Origin: Capsicum annuum
Lineage: Eukaryota > Streptophyta > Magnoliopsida > Solanales > Solanaceae
Direction: 5' to 3'
NCBI RefSeq assembly: GCF_002878395.1
Contig: NC_061118.1
Coordinates: 124,774,335 to 124,838,334 of the forward strand
Length of the DNA stretch: 64,000 nucleotides
In this document: positions 21,213-34,791 of the stretch, in pieces
How the letters are laid out: each line of letters begins with the position of its first letter
How positions within the stretch are numbered: the stretch's first letter is position 1
Translations under genes and position numbers: made by a program
The notes under the pieces: model-generated
Seen by the model: only the letters and a program-made list of their open reading frames with translations
The model's database searches: none
Told to the model about the DNA's origin: nothing

Positions 21213-24200
21213 TGTAATACCCCGAGAGTACACCCTAGATGCGACACAGTGTTAAGAACCACAAGTGATCCCAAGGTAACCCATGAGCTGACAAACTATT
21301 AAGAAACTAAATACGTTTTGCTGTGCGGAATCATAATCATAATGAAAATCTAAAAAAATATGTAACTGATAAAGTTTTACAATCTGATAAATCTGAGGAA
21401 AAAACTGAACTTACATGACTGACTTTGACTGACATCTATGAAGCCTCTACTATACTGATTATAGATAGTTAGGACATGCCTCCAACTACTAATAATCAAT
21501 ACATATGAAAATAAAAGGACTGCACATAAACTAAAACTATTTGGAGTTCGTAAAATAAGAGAACTCATCACCTGCTGGCTGGAAAATACAACTGTCTGCT
21601 CATGATATGTGGGCTACAAATGATACCTACATTATGAAATAATGTAGCCACACAGACGTATATATGGATCAGCACTTCTAGAATACACTGAGCAAACGGG
21701 GGTAAAAGCAATAAGTAAAATTGATTATACATATGAAATCTTAAAGCATGCATGCTAAGTGTGAGTAGACTCACCAATAGGCTAGAGTAAACTAAAAGCT
21801 AAAAATATCTTAAAATATGAGTAACTAACATAATATGATAAGATGATGAATCACTACACTTAGTTTCATAAAACTTTCTTTTTTAATATAAGTAGAACCA
21901 AAGCTGGCATATGATAAAACATGAATACATGAATGTTTGAAAACAAAACTATATGTACTGAACTGATCTAATTAACTGAATAACTGATGCCTGGGTAATG
22001 AGATGATTGAAATTAAGAAAAAGGATAACTAAAACCTATACACTGAGTAGCTGATATTAGAATATGGACAATTAATATTCGAACATTGAATAGCTGATAA
22101 CTAAATATTGATCATGTAACACTGAACTCAACTTAATCTGAATAACTGAACTAAAATAGTTGAGTACTGTGCCTATGAGATTAGGACTAACTGAACAACA
22201 TAAGATGACTGACGATGAATGCATGAAAAATGTAACATCTGAGAATTCATGAACAAGCATAAAAGCACGATTCTGATATAGTATGTGAACTAAGATACTA
22301 ATATACTGATAACTGAATAATTGATGACCATTTTCTATGGTCAAGAAAACCTAAAACTGAACTTGAAGCTGAATATTGAACTGAGACAGTGGGAGGTATC
22401 ATCGAACCTACATTCCCTAATCTGAGCTAATTGGGGTCCAACCTATAACCCCAGTTAGAAAGGTGTCAGTACCATGCCATAGGTACTAACAATTTCTGTG
22501 TGGATCCACTAAAGTAAAGTCCTAAAGGACTAAAGAGTCACTCTCTACTGGCAGGTGCTCTGGTGAGACATGTGTCAACCCTCAACTTGCAGGTTAACAA
22601 CTCAAACCTACGCTGGCTTATGAAATGCAGGGATTACAACTAAGAGTCACACCCTTAACTAGCAAGTTAGCCCCAGCCCCTGCGTTTTCTCGGTGCTAAA
22701 TCCTACTCCTAACCAAAAGACACTGAAATAATAACTGGTGCATGCACTGATAACTGATAATTAATAAGCTCAGCTCATGGTATTCTTAAAGTAATAGTTC
22801 TTATGGATTCTTAGGTAATTATTAATGTATAAAGTGATAGTGGAACTAAAATTAAACTAAGTCTAAATAAACATGATTTTATGTCTGATAGTGCTCATTA
22901 TGATAATTAATTACAATTGAGGAACCAACTAAGCTCACGGTTTAACTGAAATCATTCTTGAAATACTGAGACTAAGTAAACAGCTAAGTTTTGGGTAATC
23001 ATGACCCCCAAGACTCGATAACAATAAGAATTGGACATACTAAGTAGTAAATATTCAAAACCCAATCATTAGGGTATTTCATTAAACATTTGGGAATCAT
23101 GAATTAGAATGTGCGAAAGCCTTAAACATGGGAACATATTACGATTACATGACTAAGATTATGAATTGTGGGATTTACATGAGATTCTCTTGGAATAGGA
23201 CATAGAGTTTCATCAAAACATGTAAAGATCATAGCTTGAACATACAAATGTCTTAAACATGAGGGAACAAAAGAATTTCATGGCAAAATTCATAACTTAG
23301 GGATTCATCTTGAAATCGATTGAACATGATATTGGAATTTCATCAAACAAGTGGAGACCCTAAAATTGTGCATGGGAACGAGCAAACATGTAAAAATATC
23401 ATAGATGCACGAATCAATTCATAATTTAGGGATTTGATATAAAGATCATAACTTTCAAAATATGTATTGGCTCATCCCACTTGAAAACACATAGATACTT
23501 AACTTGAAATAAAACACATGAGGATCATGAGTTAAAACTTAGGAGTATTTAAACCGTGAAAATCACATAATTTTAAATTTATAAACACGGTTAAGGATTT
23601 AACATGTTAAAATTACCATTCGAACATATCAAGGCAATTTCAACGAAAACCATTTGTAAACATCATACATAATCAAAATTCATGAAATTTCATGGATATA
23701 ATTCGTATTAACATGTAAAGATCATATCTTTGAACTTAATGAATGGGATTTTAGGCTCCATGGGTTAAAGGGGACCCATGTATCAACTCCCTCATACCTT
23801 AATTAGATGGATTCTTAAAGAAATCATGAATTTGATGTAGAAAGCTTGACTTTTAAATTGTAAGCTTGACTTAGAACCCTTAGGAATGTTCTTTAATGCA
23901 TATCTTGAACTTTTTGGATTAGGAGCGTTAATTTCTTGATTGTCTTGAAGACAATTTGATGAAGTTATTGGTGTTCTTGAGGGGGCTAGGGTTTTCATGG
24001 AGAGAAAAGGATGAATATTAATGTATCTAATGCTTTTGGGGGCTGAAATTATGTGTTATGGATGGTTTTAGGTAAAAGAATTGACAAAAGTAACCCTCTG
24101 ACCCTTAAGAAGCTTATAATAAGAGGGATAGACCCCATGACATGACCCCTAGTTGGGTTAAGCAACTCTTACAATATGACCCCTAGTCGAGTTGAATAGC

Positions 24201-24601
24201 TATCTCGCTATAGGGCTATCATGACCCCTTACTGCCTCACACAAAAAATGGCATAACTTTTCTTTCGGGTAATAGATTTAGGCAAAATTATTATCGTTGG
24301 AAAGCTGACTTAATTATCTATAACTTGGTGGGTCTTAAGCTGTAAAATTATACATATATAAAAAGTTATACACATTTATAGCAGGCCCTTGTATAATCGA
24401 ATACCAAACTTTGGATGAATCAAAGGCTCTAAGATTAACTTCATTCTAAGTTATTCTGATGAACATTTTTCACCTTGAAAGCACATCAGACACGAGGACA
24501 GACATCATAAAACTTACATTAACATGGGAATACTTTGTATTATAACTTATACACATAGGAATGATGGTTTAAAGACTAGCCCAAAAATGCTGGGCATTAC
24601 A
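21213..24601 (-). repeat. Element D 3' LTR (left copy)
   Basis: It starts TGTAATACCCCGAGAGTACA and ends TGCTGGGCATTACA, and is collinear with 37432-40854. There is no coding potential. A conserved block at 24255-24310 (TTTCGGGTAATAG, then TTATCGTTGGAAAGC) recurs in the LTRs of E and F. Confidence 0.95.
24255..24310 (-). promoter_or_regulatory. Conserved LTR block shared by D, E and F (D left copy)
   Basis: The block matches 40508-40560, 28612-28663, 36901-36953, 51836-51888 and 57707-57760. The shared words are CACTCGGGTGTC and TTGGTATCGTTGGAAAG with variants. It lies about 290 bases inside the U3 start on the transcribed strand, so a promoter or enhancer role is possible. Confidence 0.6.
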
Positions 24602-25143
24602 TTATCTCCCTCTTGGGAACATTCTTCCTCTAATAAGACTGGTTAGACTTAGAGTATTGCACAAAGGTTACTGAGATCATATTCTGTATATACATGAATT
24701 GGAACATGACTGCATAACTGAATCTGAGCATGATACATAAATTAAATATCATGAACTAAACTAATTTCTTGAATACCTCAATGATATGAGAATGATAATA
24801 TGCTGAGATAGAAATGAGAGATTCAACTGAGTAACCATTACTTCAAGATGGACCATGTTCCATGAAGAACAGATCAATGATTAGGACATGAATACTCAAG
24901 GTATTACAATACGTCTCCCAATTGGGATAGTTTGTCCCCCGCATGATACTGACTTGGCTGAAATACTAAGGAATGACTGAGATGATACACGAGACACTTA
25001 CAGACTAAATCATGACTAAATATCTAAAATCTAAAATTGGTGAATATGCATAAACTAAGCTGAATTCAAAAAAATTACATGGATACAAAAAAACTTCCTA
25101 TTGGAATGGCTTTATTCATGAGATTATGGATAGTATGACTTGA

Positions 25144-25187
25144 TGGAAAGATGGAAAACCCATAGTGGAAAGATGGAAAACCCATAG
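25144..25187. repeat. 22-bp tandem duplication
   Basis: TGGAAAGATGGAAAACCCAT plus AG occurs twice back to back. It is a recent slippage product, because the copies are identical. Confidence 0.85.
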
Positions 25188-26544
25188 TAACTAGTCTATC
25201 TGACTTATAGAGTGGATTGCTAGCTATATGGACTGAATTATACTAAAAGCTTATACTCAACTATACATTCCACTTTAAAACTTCACTACACTTGAGGCTA
25301 CTTAAAATATTCACATGGGCACTGATAACTCTATCTACTAAAGTTTGAGTAGAACTGAATTCTCACACTATGTTCGAGCCTACTTGAACCTATGAAGTGA
25401 ACATATAACACTGGAATACAAGTCTAAACTATGAAAATAATGAATACTAACTCTCTCTCATCTAAATATTTGTTCATCATAACTATCTTAATATTAAATA
25501 GAGGTCACTAAATTATTACAAAATAAGGACCTGAAGGTTGAAAGGATAACTATGCATAATTTCACACTTTACTGAGGCTTGAGAAATAAGGTATCAAAAG
25601 CATGAATTCATTGAAGAGAGATAAATTAGGGGCATACATGACAAAAACTGAATTTCGTTGATCATTAGGAGTGTAACATGAGTACCTGAAAATGAACATT
25701 CTGTAAAGCATGGGTACATGAGTCATAAGCTTCATGACCTGAGTTGGGAGTTCATAATTTCATGGGACATGATTCGTACTATTGAGTGAACTTAAACTAC
25801 TTATTCTAGTAACTAGAAGCGTACATGATTTTCTATAAAGTGCATGAATATAAGCCATGATGATGGAGCTGACATGTAAGGCATGAGTAGATTTTGTAAA
25901 GATCGAAAAGCTTTGCACTGAGATAGGAATTGGTTGGGAATCTTCCTCCCTTACTGGTTTTCTACACGTACTGGCATCACTACTAGAATCTGAGAGCCTG
26001 ATTTTGTTACTTCTTCTACCATCTCCCCATTTTTTGTAATGCCCTGAAACATATCAATACACATAAATAGTAAACTCACTCTAAAAGCGTACACATGAAA
26101 GTGTAGAACTCGCTGATAGTACTTTCTTCTGATTATAACTCTTAACTTTCTATAACCCATATCTTAGCTAGTAAAACTGATACATACTAAATTACTAGCT
26201 TTATTGACACTAATAAAATCAAGGATACTATCCAAGAACTAACTCTTTAAAACTTAGAAATACTACATTCCCATATCACCTTAGGTACACATCTAGATCA
26301 TACACACATCATCATACTTAACTTAAATTCTTACATAGACTGTTTAAAGCCTACTGATTCACCTTTAATACAACTAGACCTAAGAATAAATAATTTACTC
26401 AGCCAAGATAACACTATCCCAACTCTACTACTACTAAACTACTGGTTTTATGTTTCTAATTTTAGATCATATGCCGTCAAAAAATTTTGAGGAGAGATCA
26501 GAAAACACATCTAGTATGAATAGATTAATGTGAGAATCTGCATA

Positions 26545-26549
26545 AGTTT
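26545..26549. repeat. Target-site duplication of element E, left copy (AGTTT)
   Basis: AGTTT precedes the LTR start TGTAACGTCC. AGTTC follows the right LTR at 37250-37254 (4 of 5 match). Confidence 0.75.
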
Positions 26550-28824
26550 TGTAACGTCCCAAAAATCAGTCCCAAGATATCACACGGTGCTTAGGGTCAC
26601 CTTGTGACCCCAAGCTAACCCTTCTACTAGCATAACTCATAAGCAACTGAATAAAATGTATAAATTTGTACAAAATTAGTGGAAGATAACTCTTTTCCAA
26701 ATCTAATCAATAAAAAACTGAATTCACATGATTACAACTCTACTTTTACAAGGAAAACTGAAACTGGATATATTAACTCTACTGACTGTCTATGAAGCCT
26801 CTACTAATACTGAGTATAGATAGCTAAGATGCGATCCCAACTATCACTAATCAATAAATAAGAATAAGAAAGTAAAGAACAATAGTAAAATTAACTGAAG
26901 TCCCCGAAATAGGAGGACTCATCATCCACTAGCTTGAATCTGCAATTGTCTGATTCTGAATGCACATACTACAACTTGTACCTACATTATAAGACAATGT
27001 AGCACATAAACATATATGTGGATTAGAACTTTAAGGATGTACTTAGTATATGTGGGTGCATAAAATAAGTAAAATAATATCTCAGTATCATCATTTATAA
27101 AATCATGCATGCAAATTGTAAATGACACACATAGCTTGAGTAATCTGAAATTTAAAACTAATAAATCATGAATAGTAAAGCATGTAGCATAAATCTTGTG
27201 AGTCATTACACTTAGTTCTAAGATCTGTATTCTTTTCTTATTCTCAAATCATATAGGCTAAGTGGAAAAGGCTCAACTTTATTTCTGAAAGCTAAAACTG
27301 TTACTCTGTGACTGAAATCTTAAGTAAAATAATATCTTAATAAGTTTTAAGCTTCTACACTTAGTTTCTGAAATTAAGAAAGTACTATGTCTTAGGCTTT
27401 AGAAATCTTAAAACTTATTCTGTATGGAAAATACTTTATCTCAAGACTTTAAATAACTAAAACTATTTTAAGAGAGAGGGACATCTTTTGGGAGGTTCTT
27501 CTAACCGACATGTACACCATGTGAGCATCCATGATTTCCAACGACTAGCCCCCATAAGGTTATGGTTGCTCTACCCTTGACATCGGAATATAACTATCTA
27601 TCTCAGTGATTACTATCTCAGTCATCCACATATAGTGGGAATAAGTATCTTAACCTATGGTGGCACATAGTTTTGGGGGATGAAACCGTAGTAACCTACC
27701 CAAATCGATGTTAAATACTACTTCCAGTCTTATGCTCAAAATCTCAAGAAAATCCACTTTAAAGAAATCTCATGATTCACAAGGAAATCAATTATAAAAT
27801 CCGTAATCTCATGTTGGGAAGTGGGTTTCAACTCTCTTATGACCAGAAGGTCAAATCATTCTGAATTGCATCAAAATAATCAACTCATAGGGTGCATATA
27901 GTACAAAAATTCTCAAAATCACATTATAAAATAGGGCTTGATGACCCATATGTCAATATATATATATAACATCTCAAAACTCATTCTTTATATCATAAAC
28001 ATGCATAAATCATTTGGAAATCTAGAAATTTCAGCTTATTGCGCAGTAATATCAACATTCTCTTTTAATTAAACTTCTAAAGTATTGAAAATCTAATAAT
28101 CTCATAAACAACAACATAAGGTATAAATTCAACTTCAATTTCATAGGAAAACATATAAAATCAAATAGCTTTCATAATAAAAATCTAGTTTTGGGCACAA
28201 GAGCGGAAGGATTGTTCTTGTTCAAACCCCACATACCTTAGATGTTGATCTTTTGATGAACACTTTCTTTTGGGATGCTATTTGTACTTTTGAAGGATGA
28301 TTCTTGAAGCCCTTGGTATGGGAAACCTTATTATTGAATCAATTTTGAAAAGTGACGGTGGAATGTTGAGATTTCTTCAACTTTGGGTTAAAACCCTAAC
28401 ATGTGTTCTTGAAAGAATTGTGTAAAGGAGCAATCTTTTTGCTTCTAAGGGCGGAAATTGTAAGTTATAGATGGATTAGGGTGAGGGAAAATGACCAAAA
28501 TACCCCTAGACCCATGAAAAATAGAATTAGCATAAACAACAGTGACGTAACGTGCTCTCAATGCATCGTATCGCTATTACATCGGCTTACTGCCTCGAAT
28601 GGAAAACTACATTACTTTTTACTCGGTTGTCAGATTTTTACGAAATTGGTATCGTTGGAAAACTAATTCAATTAACTAAAATTTGGTGGGCCTTTGAGCT
28701 TGAAAATTCTATGTATATAAATAGTTATACATGTTTAAAGTATACCCTTGTAGAATCAAACACCAAAAGTTAGACACATAGCAACGACGGTTAAAATTCT
28801 AGCACGAAAATACAGGGTATTACA
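26550..28824 (-). repeat. Element E 3' LTR (left copy)
   Basis: It starts TGTAACGTCCCAAAAATC and ends ACAGGGTATTACA, and is collinear with 34858-37249. The conserved D/E/F block lies at 28612-28663. There is no coding potential. Confidence 0.95.
28612..28663 (-). promoter_or_regulatory. Conserved LTR block (E left copy)
   Basis: The words TTTTTACTCGGTTGTCAGAT and ATTGGTATCGTTGGAAAAC match the same block in D and F, at an equivalent distance from the LTR end. Confidence 0.6.
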
Positions 28825-31702
28825 TTATCTCCCCCTTTGAAATATTCATCCTCGAATGTGGCTAATTAAGCTGAAAACACTGAGGAATCTGAGGTTATAT
28901 GCTATCATGCACAACTGAGATAAACTGAATAACTAAATCTTGAACATAATGTGCTACTGAACTGATGTGTGAGTGCATGAATTCTCATGAAAATAGCTAT
29001 ATGGCTATGATAGAAATGGGAGTGTCAACTTATGAGTAACCATTACTTTACGCTGAATCTGATCTCATGAGAAAAAGATGACTGGTTTATATCATGAAAA
29101 CTCAGCATATTACAATATCGCCTCTTGGTATCGTTCGTCCCCGAATGATATTGATTTAGTTAAAATACTAGGAAAAGATTGAGATGATACACAAGATACT
29201 TATGAACTAAATCATGAATTAATATCTGAAGCTAAAAATGATGCATGAATTTAGCTGAATTCATAATTTACATGGATGCAAACACATTACCTCTTGGAGT
29301 GGACATATGTATGAGACTGCGGATAGTAAGACTAGGTTGAAAGTTGGGAGTCTATAGGAGCTTATCTGATTGATTGCTAAACAGGATTGCAGGCTATATG
29401 GACTGGATCATACTAAATGCTCATGCTCAAATGGAGCATTTCTTCAACACTCTTCTACGAAATTCTATTAACATTAGGGAGCAAAGAATTTTGGGCATGA
29501 TCTGAAAAAGACATCTGACTAAGGAATCACAACATTGATACAACTCTATATCTTGGAACATAGATATATAGATCATAAGCAGGATAGAAGTACTAGGCCT
29601 CAATCAATGCAACTTCCTACTTTAAAGCTTAGCAACTCTTCTCGAATACTTCATCGCTATACTATTCCCATTAAATACTATACTCACTTGATTAAACTTC
29701 TAATTCTCACATGGGCATTGATAAACCTATCTCACTAAGGTCTAAAATAAACTAGGTCCTCTCACCATGGTTAAGCTTGACTCAAAAATCACTAGGTACT
29801 ACATATAACACTATATCTAAACTGAACTACCGATGCGATATACGACTCACCGCGTTTCTCCCTACCAATGCGATATACAATGCGCCACGGCCATAATTGC
29901 CGCACTATTTTTACCAACAAACTTTTCCCAAAAAATCTAAAACTTATACGAGATTTGCTATTGACAACCCCGATCATGAATTCACTTAAGGATTTACATT
30001 CTAAGGTCGAGAAGATTGGAAACTAACACGCACCACATTCATCCATTTATAGACCAACATGGGATTAAAGACTATTGTTATAATCACATATAAAAATCTA
30101 AACAAGCACCCATAATAACACACTCTTTATATTCTCTGAACATCTATCACAACAACTCCAATGCACTGCCCCAAGAACACACACAAAAAAATTTTAACTA
30201 GCCACAACATGTATCAAAGACCTGGCCTCAATCTTACTTCACACTCATGGCCTTAGCTAAAACAAGCATACATTGATATTTCATCATCAAGAAATACTTA
30301 CTCTCTACCATCAACACAATTACTCATCACCACTATTATTATACAAGGAACGGTCACTAAAAGGTTAAAGTATAAGGACATAAACTTGAAAGGATAACTT
30401 TGACACTTAACTGAGGCCTGAGGAATAGAATGTCAAAGGCATGGATTCATTAAAGAGATCTAAACTAAGGACATACATGATATAAAATGGATCGCATTAG
30501 GATCATGAGTTTCTAAAAACTAACCACACTTTGAAACATGAGTTCATACTTATCATGAGCTATTCAACATAAGACTGGAGTTCATAGATTCATGAGGGAT
30601 AACTCAATTCACAGAGTGATGTTATTACTTGTTTTCTAGAAACTGAGAATAGACTCGAGCATGCATGATGTGTATAAGCATTGGCATGAGGCACGGATCT
30701 ATCACGCAAAACCTGGATTTGGTGTTATAATGACTGAATCCAAGGAATACTCTAGAGTAAGAAGGGATCACTATCTTATCATAACTCTTATTGGCATTTA
30801 TCATCATCTAATTAACAAAACTTGATTTGGTTCATCACTTTACCATCTCCCCCTTAAGTCAAAGATGATATTGTAAGATTGTGGTCTACTGCATATCCTC
30901 GAGACTAAGCCATAATTTCATCATTCTAATGTCTACACATAAATGGTAAACCCACAAGAATAAACTATATTTTGAACTTACTGACTTCTTTCTTGAACAA
31001 CCCTTCCATATACCATCCTTAAATTTCTAGCTTCAATAATCATCATCACTGACTTACACACTCATTTGAAAGCATACCTACATCTCAAAACCCATAAACA
31101 TAGCCCACCAAGATCACACGTCTATACTTATATCTCTAAGCCTTGAGAGTCAAGATTATATCCAAAGGCTCAACATTATCAATTATACTCCTTAACTTAG
31201 CTACTAAGAACACCACATACTATATCATTAGCCTCCTTCCACTTAGAAACTTAAGGGTACTACAAACTACACACAAAACTTAGTAAACTTTGAGAAAATG
31301 CTGCCCCATATCACTTTGGGCACACCTCTACATCACACCTTATTACGAATACATGATCTTACACTTTTGTATACAATGTTCAAACCTTCTAGACCATCGC
31401 CGTATAACTAGAATCATTAACCAATAAATCATCACGTCCACCTTCATGACCATAAACTATTCAAGCTTAATGTCTATTGCTAATCATGATTTACAACCCA
31501 ACCTGGCGTACAATTCTCACTTGAAAACTATAAACCAAAGCATAAAAAAACACTAGTACACTAGAACCCCAAAACAATGACAATTGATCATACTCATATG
31601 GCGTATCATATTTACAATCCATTAACATATCCTACTTCTGCACATCATCACTATTCACCCATCTATACACCTAACTTCTTTCATAGCTCTATAATTTTAA
31701 CC
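28825..31702 (-). other. Element E internal region, first part, non-coding
   Basis: It begins with the complement of the polypurine tract (28829-28839). No retrotransposon protein motif is seen in any frame. The stretch around 30355-30610 resembles parts of D (about 25500-25800) and F (about 53580-53850): for example GAGGAATAGAAT occurs at 30419-30431 and 53650-53661. It is interrupted by the hAT-like element. Confidence 0.82.
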
Positions 31703-31884
31703 TAGGGGCGGCAATTTCAGCCCATATTTGTGAAAAGAGTCCATTTAACCCATATTTAGGATTGGATCACTCATATTTCAAATGGGTAAATATGGACACC
31801 AACTCATTTTAAAAGCTCATACAAATATGGACAAAATGGGTACCCATTTAAACACAGAGATCACCCACCTATACTTAAAGTTTC

Positions 31885-32520
31885 AGTTTTTTTTTCTTTT
31901 CTAGTTTCTTTTTTTCTTCTTCTTTTCTTTCTTTTTTCCTTAAATTTACTTTTTTTTCTTTTTCATTTTTTTATTCTTTTACTCATTCCTTATAAAAAAA
32001 ATTATCTTTCTCATTTTTTCATCTATTTTTTATTTTTATTTCTTTTTTCTTTGTATTCTTTTTTTTTTGCTTTCCCCTTTCTCATTTTCATTTCATCATT
32101 CGTATTCACTTGAGACCTACATGGATTAATAAATATAAGCTTCTAATTATACCATTTAGCGTATATAATTCATAACATCTCTTATCAATTAAATATAATC
32201 CATAGTCTCACTCATTTATTATTATTTTTCTATCTTTTATTTTTTTTGTTTTTTCTTTCTTTTTCCTTTAATTTACTATATTTTACTTTCTTTTTTTCTT
32301 TAATTTACTTTTTTTTTATTTTTCATTTTTTCCACTTAGTTTTTACTCGTTTCTTACACTTTTTTTTCTTTCTTCGTTTTCATCATTTTTTTCTTTTTCA
32401 ATTTTATTTCATTGCATTTTTTTTGTATTTCCGCTTCCCCCTTTTTCATTCTTGGCTCGTCATTTTTCTTATTTTTTATATTCTTTTCCTCATCTTTTTT
32501 TAATCAATGCATTTTATATT
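31885..32520. repeat. Pyrimidine-rich (T-rich) arm of the foldback element
   Basis: Long runs of TTTTTCTTT-type sequence on the plus strand are interrupted by a unique patch (32095-32215). The opposite arm is A-rich, so the two could pair as a long imperfect hairpin. No gene is seen. Confidence 0.8.
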
Positions 32521-32635
32521 TTTTTACTTTAAATTTATTTGTATCATACTATATATTTCAAATAAATTTATTATTTGTATTTGAATAGTTTAGTTGTCGA
32601 TATGTGTAATTTATCATTTGTATTTATATACAAAT

Positions 32636-32650
32636 AAGTATATGAATTAA
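32636..32650. repeat. SINE target-site duplication, left copy
   Basis: AAGTATATGAATTAA is identical to 32851-32865. Confidence 0.93.
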
Positions 32651-32850
32651 AATCAACATGAGTTGTGGTGCAGTGGATGGGGCTGCTCCACCCTTAACCA
32701 GAGGTCGAGGGTACGACCCTGGTTATGGAGAAAACTCTATTGAAAACTCTGTTGGGAGTGCTGCCACCTTAATGGGCCCTACAAGTACGCCCGATCCGGA
32801 TTAATCGAGGCTCCAATGCAGGCATCAGACACCGGATGAAAAATTAAAAA
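32651..32850 (+). mobile_element. tRNA-derived SINE (Solanaceae-type)
   Basis: The 200-bp insert has an internal Pol III promoter: an A-box-like GTGGTGCAGTGGATGGG at about 32665 and a B-box-like GAGGGTACGACCCT at about 32707. It ends with an A-rich tail (GAAAAATTAAAAA). It is flanked by perfect 15-bp direct repeats, the signature of LINE-assisted retroposition. The tail-proximal words GGCTCCAATGCAGGCAT and GACACCGGATG resemble Solanaceae SINEs as I recall them; the family name was not checked. Confidence 0.9.
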
Positions 32851-32865
32851 AAGTATATGAATTAA
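32851..32865. repeat. SINE target-site duplication, right copy
   Basis: AAGTATATGAATTAA is identical to the left copy, 15 of 15. Confidence 0.93.
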
Positions 32866-32974
32866 TTGTATTTTCTTGAGACTAAAATATATATGGCTGA
32901 GGATCCACATAGCCCTAGAATTATAAATGTTGGGTGAATATAAATCAATATGTGTTTATGGTATTTTCGTTATC

Positions 32975-33500
32975 ATAAAAAAAAGGAAATCAAAAATAGA
33001 AAAAAAAACCAAAAAAACAGAAAGAGAGGTAGAAGTTAGAGATAAAAAAGAGAAAAAAGCATAAATAAAGAATTGAAGAAAAAAATACAAAAAAAATCAA
33101 AAAGAAAAAATAATGAAAAAGGAGAAAAGGAAAAAGAAAAGAGATGATGGTGAATACAAATATCTGAGTGGTTACAATATTTTAGTCATCATCCATAATT
33201 TATACTCGACTTAACTATGTTCTTTGAAAATAAAAAAAATACAAAACATAAAATACAACCAAAAAAAAAAAATGAGAAAGAAGTAAAAACAAAAAAAAAT
33301 TAAAAAATAGAAAAACAGGAGACTGAAAAGAAAAAGGAAAAAAAGAAAAAAGAAAGAGAAACAAAGGGTAGAGGGTAGAGGGTAGAGATAGAAGAGAGAA
33401 AAAAAATGAAAAAATAAAACTAAAGGCTACATATAGAAGAGAGACAAAAAAAACTAAAAAGAAAAAACTAAAAAAAAGAAATGGAAAAAAAGTCAAGTTG
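32975..33500. repeat. Purine-rich (A-rich) arm of the foldback element
   Basis: Runs of GAAAAAAAG-type sequence include a triple AGGGTAGAGGGTAGAGGGTAG at about 33365-33385. It complements the T-rich arm in composition, and a unique patch at 33140-33165 (GGTGAATACAAAT) is roughly the inverse of CGTATTCACTT at about 32101. Confidence 0.8.
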
Positions 33501-34731
33501 ATATGCTATAAAAGTTTTAAGTTTTTGACTTAGGAGTTAAAGTGGGTTGAAACCATTTTTGCCCAATCCATATTTGACCAAATTCATATTTACCCATATT
33601 TATATGGGCGAATTGCAATCCAAACCATTTTTGTTCGATCCATATTTAACCTGTCCAAATCCAATCCAATCCGCCCGTTTGCCACTCCTAGTTTCAACTA
33701 AACTCCCTTTTTATACCCTCAAGGAAGCCTAAATTAACAATACTCAACCAACGAGTACTTTCATCAATAACCTATACTTTTCTAACATAACAAATATCAT
33801 CAATAACTCTTTTTATACATCAAGCAAACAACAATTCACCTTAACTAATAACTCCTTCTCTACCTTCCACTAAACTAGTACACAAGGACATATCGTTGCA
33901 TTAATAACTCAATATTTTGCAAAACGATTCGGCTATACATATAATCAATAAATCGCCATTACCATTTTTTTTATCACTACACCTCTAAACCCCTAGTTCC
34001 AACCAACACAAAAATAACAAGATGAACAAAAAGTTCCTAGTGAAATGAAATACGCCTCACACAGCTTCACTAGACTTTGATTTTGTGTTTCAAACAAGAA
34101 AATGAGATGAATAACAAAGAAACTATGTTAGTGAATCGAAAGATCCCCACATGGCTTAACTAGACTTTAGTTTCAACAACACAATGATAACAAGATTACA
34201 AAAGATAGAAACTTGACACATAATATTCAATGATCTAAAGATACAGATATTACTCTATCTCAACTAAACGACTCATAAGAATGAGGCCATAACTTTAAAA
34301 TTAAGGGACTTATGACACACCAGAAGGCTTCTCTCAAGCCGCTTTGTTAGAATTTTGAATCTTCAAACTAGCAAGTCTGAGAGTATTATCAAGGGAGAAA
34401 ATTAGAACATGCCAATCATGTTACCTCAAGAATAGTACATAGATAGAGAATTGTAGATTATAATTATGGATTCTGAGAAGGAATCTGAAAGAACATCTGA
34501 CTTTTTACAAACAAGATAAAGTACTTTAATATTTGGAATTCAATAGCACTAATGGGATACTTTCTAGCCTTCTTATAATCCCATAACTATCTGTGGAGAA
34601 TTAAGCTTGACCATTTCTGGTACCTTGAAAATGAGGCAGAGATGGCCAAAATAGAATAGGATGAGAAGCTATTTAAGTTTCTTAGAGAACATTTCTACAT
34701 CATGATCTTAGACATAAAAGAATGGATACAT

Positions 34732-34755
34732 TTCCTAAATGCCTTGTGGCCTCTC
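34732..34755 (-). promoter_or_regulatory. Leader box 2 of element E
   Basis: The minus strand reads GAGAGGCCACAAGGCATTTA then GGAA, 87 bases from the primer-binding site. It is almost the same as box 2 of the protein-coding element H (GAGAGGCTACAAGATATTTA, GGAA). Confidence 0.7.
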
Positions 34756-34791
34756 AAAGAAAAGTACAGACGTTTCCATACCGTTATGCAA

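Larger units (their letters stand above)
24602..26549 (-). other. Element D internal region, non-coding
   Basis: It starts with the complement of a polypurine tract (CTCCCTCTTGG at 24606-24616). No frame shows gag, protease, RT, RNase H or integrase motifs. It shares collinear stretches with the inside of F, for example AACTCTACTACTACTAA at 26420-26436 versus 54499-54514, and the block around 25640-26040 versus 53700-54215. A 22-bp tandem duplication sits at 25144-25187. It resumes after E at 37250. Confidence 0.85.
31703..33690. mobile_element. hAT-like foldback element (non-autonomous)
   Basis: The ends are inverted copies: TAGGGGCGGCAA at 31703 and, on the opposite strand, TAGGAGTGGCAA ending at 33690. 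This TAGGGG-GGCAA type of end is typical of plant hAT elements. Flanks TTTTAACC and GTTTCAAC fit a decayed 8-bp target duplication. The subterminal parts also pair: ATTTAACCCATATTTAGG on the left and AATCCATATTTAACC on the right are related. The interior has a T-rich left arm (about 31885-32520) and an A-rich right arm (about 32975-33500). No transposase is present; Phe-rich open frames here are low-complexity artefacts. Confidence 0.75.

Noticed and set aside
32246..32503. Phe-rich open frame, and a similar one on the minus strand at 33215-33496
   Set aside because: Both are translations of T-rich low-complexity arms of the foldback element, not membrane proteins.
32651..32850. tRNA gene
   Set aside because: A/B-box-like words are present, but the unit is 200 bp with an A-rich tail and target duplications, as in a SINE, and I see no cloverleaf.
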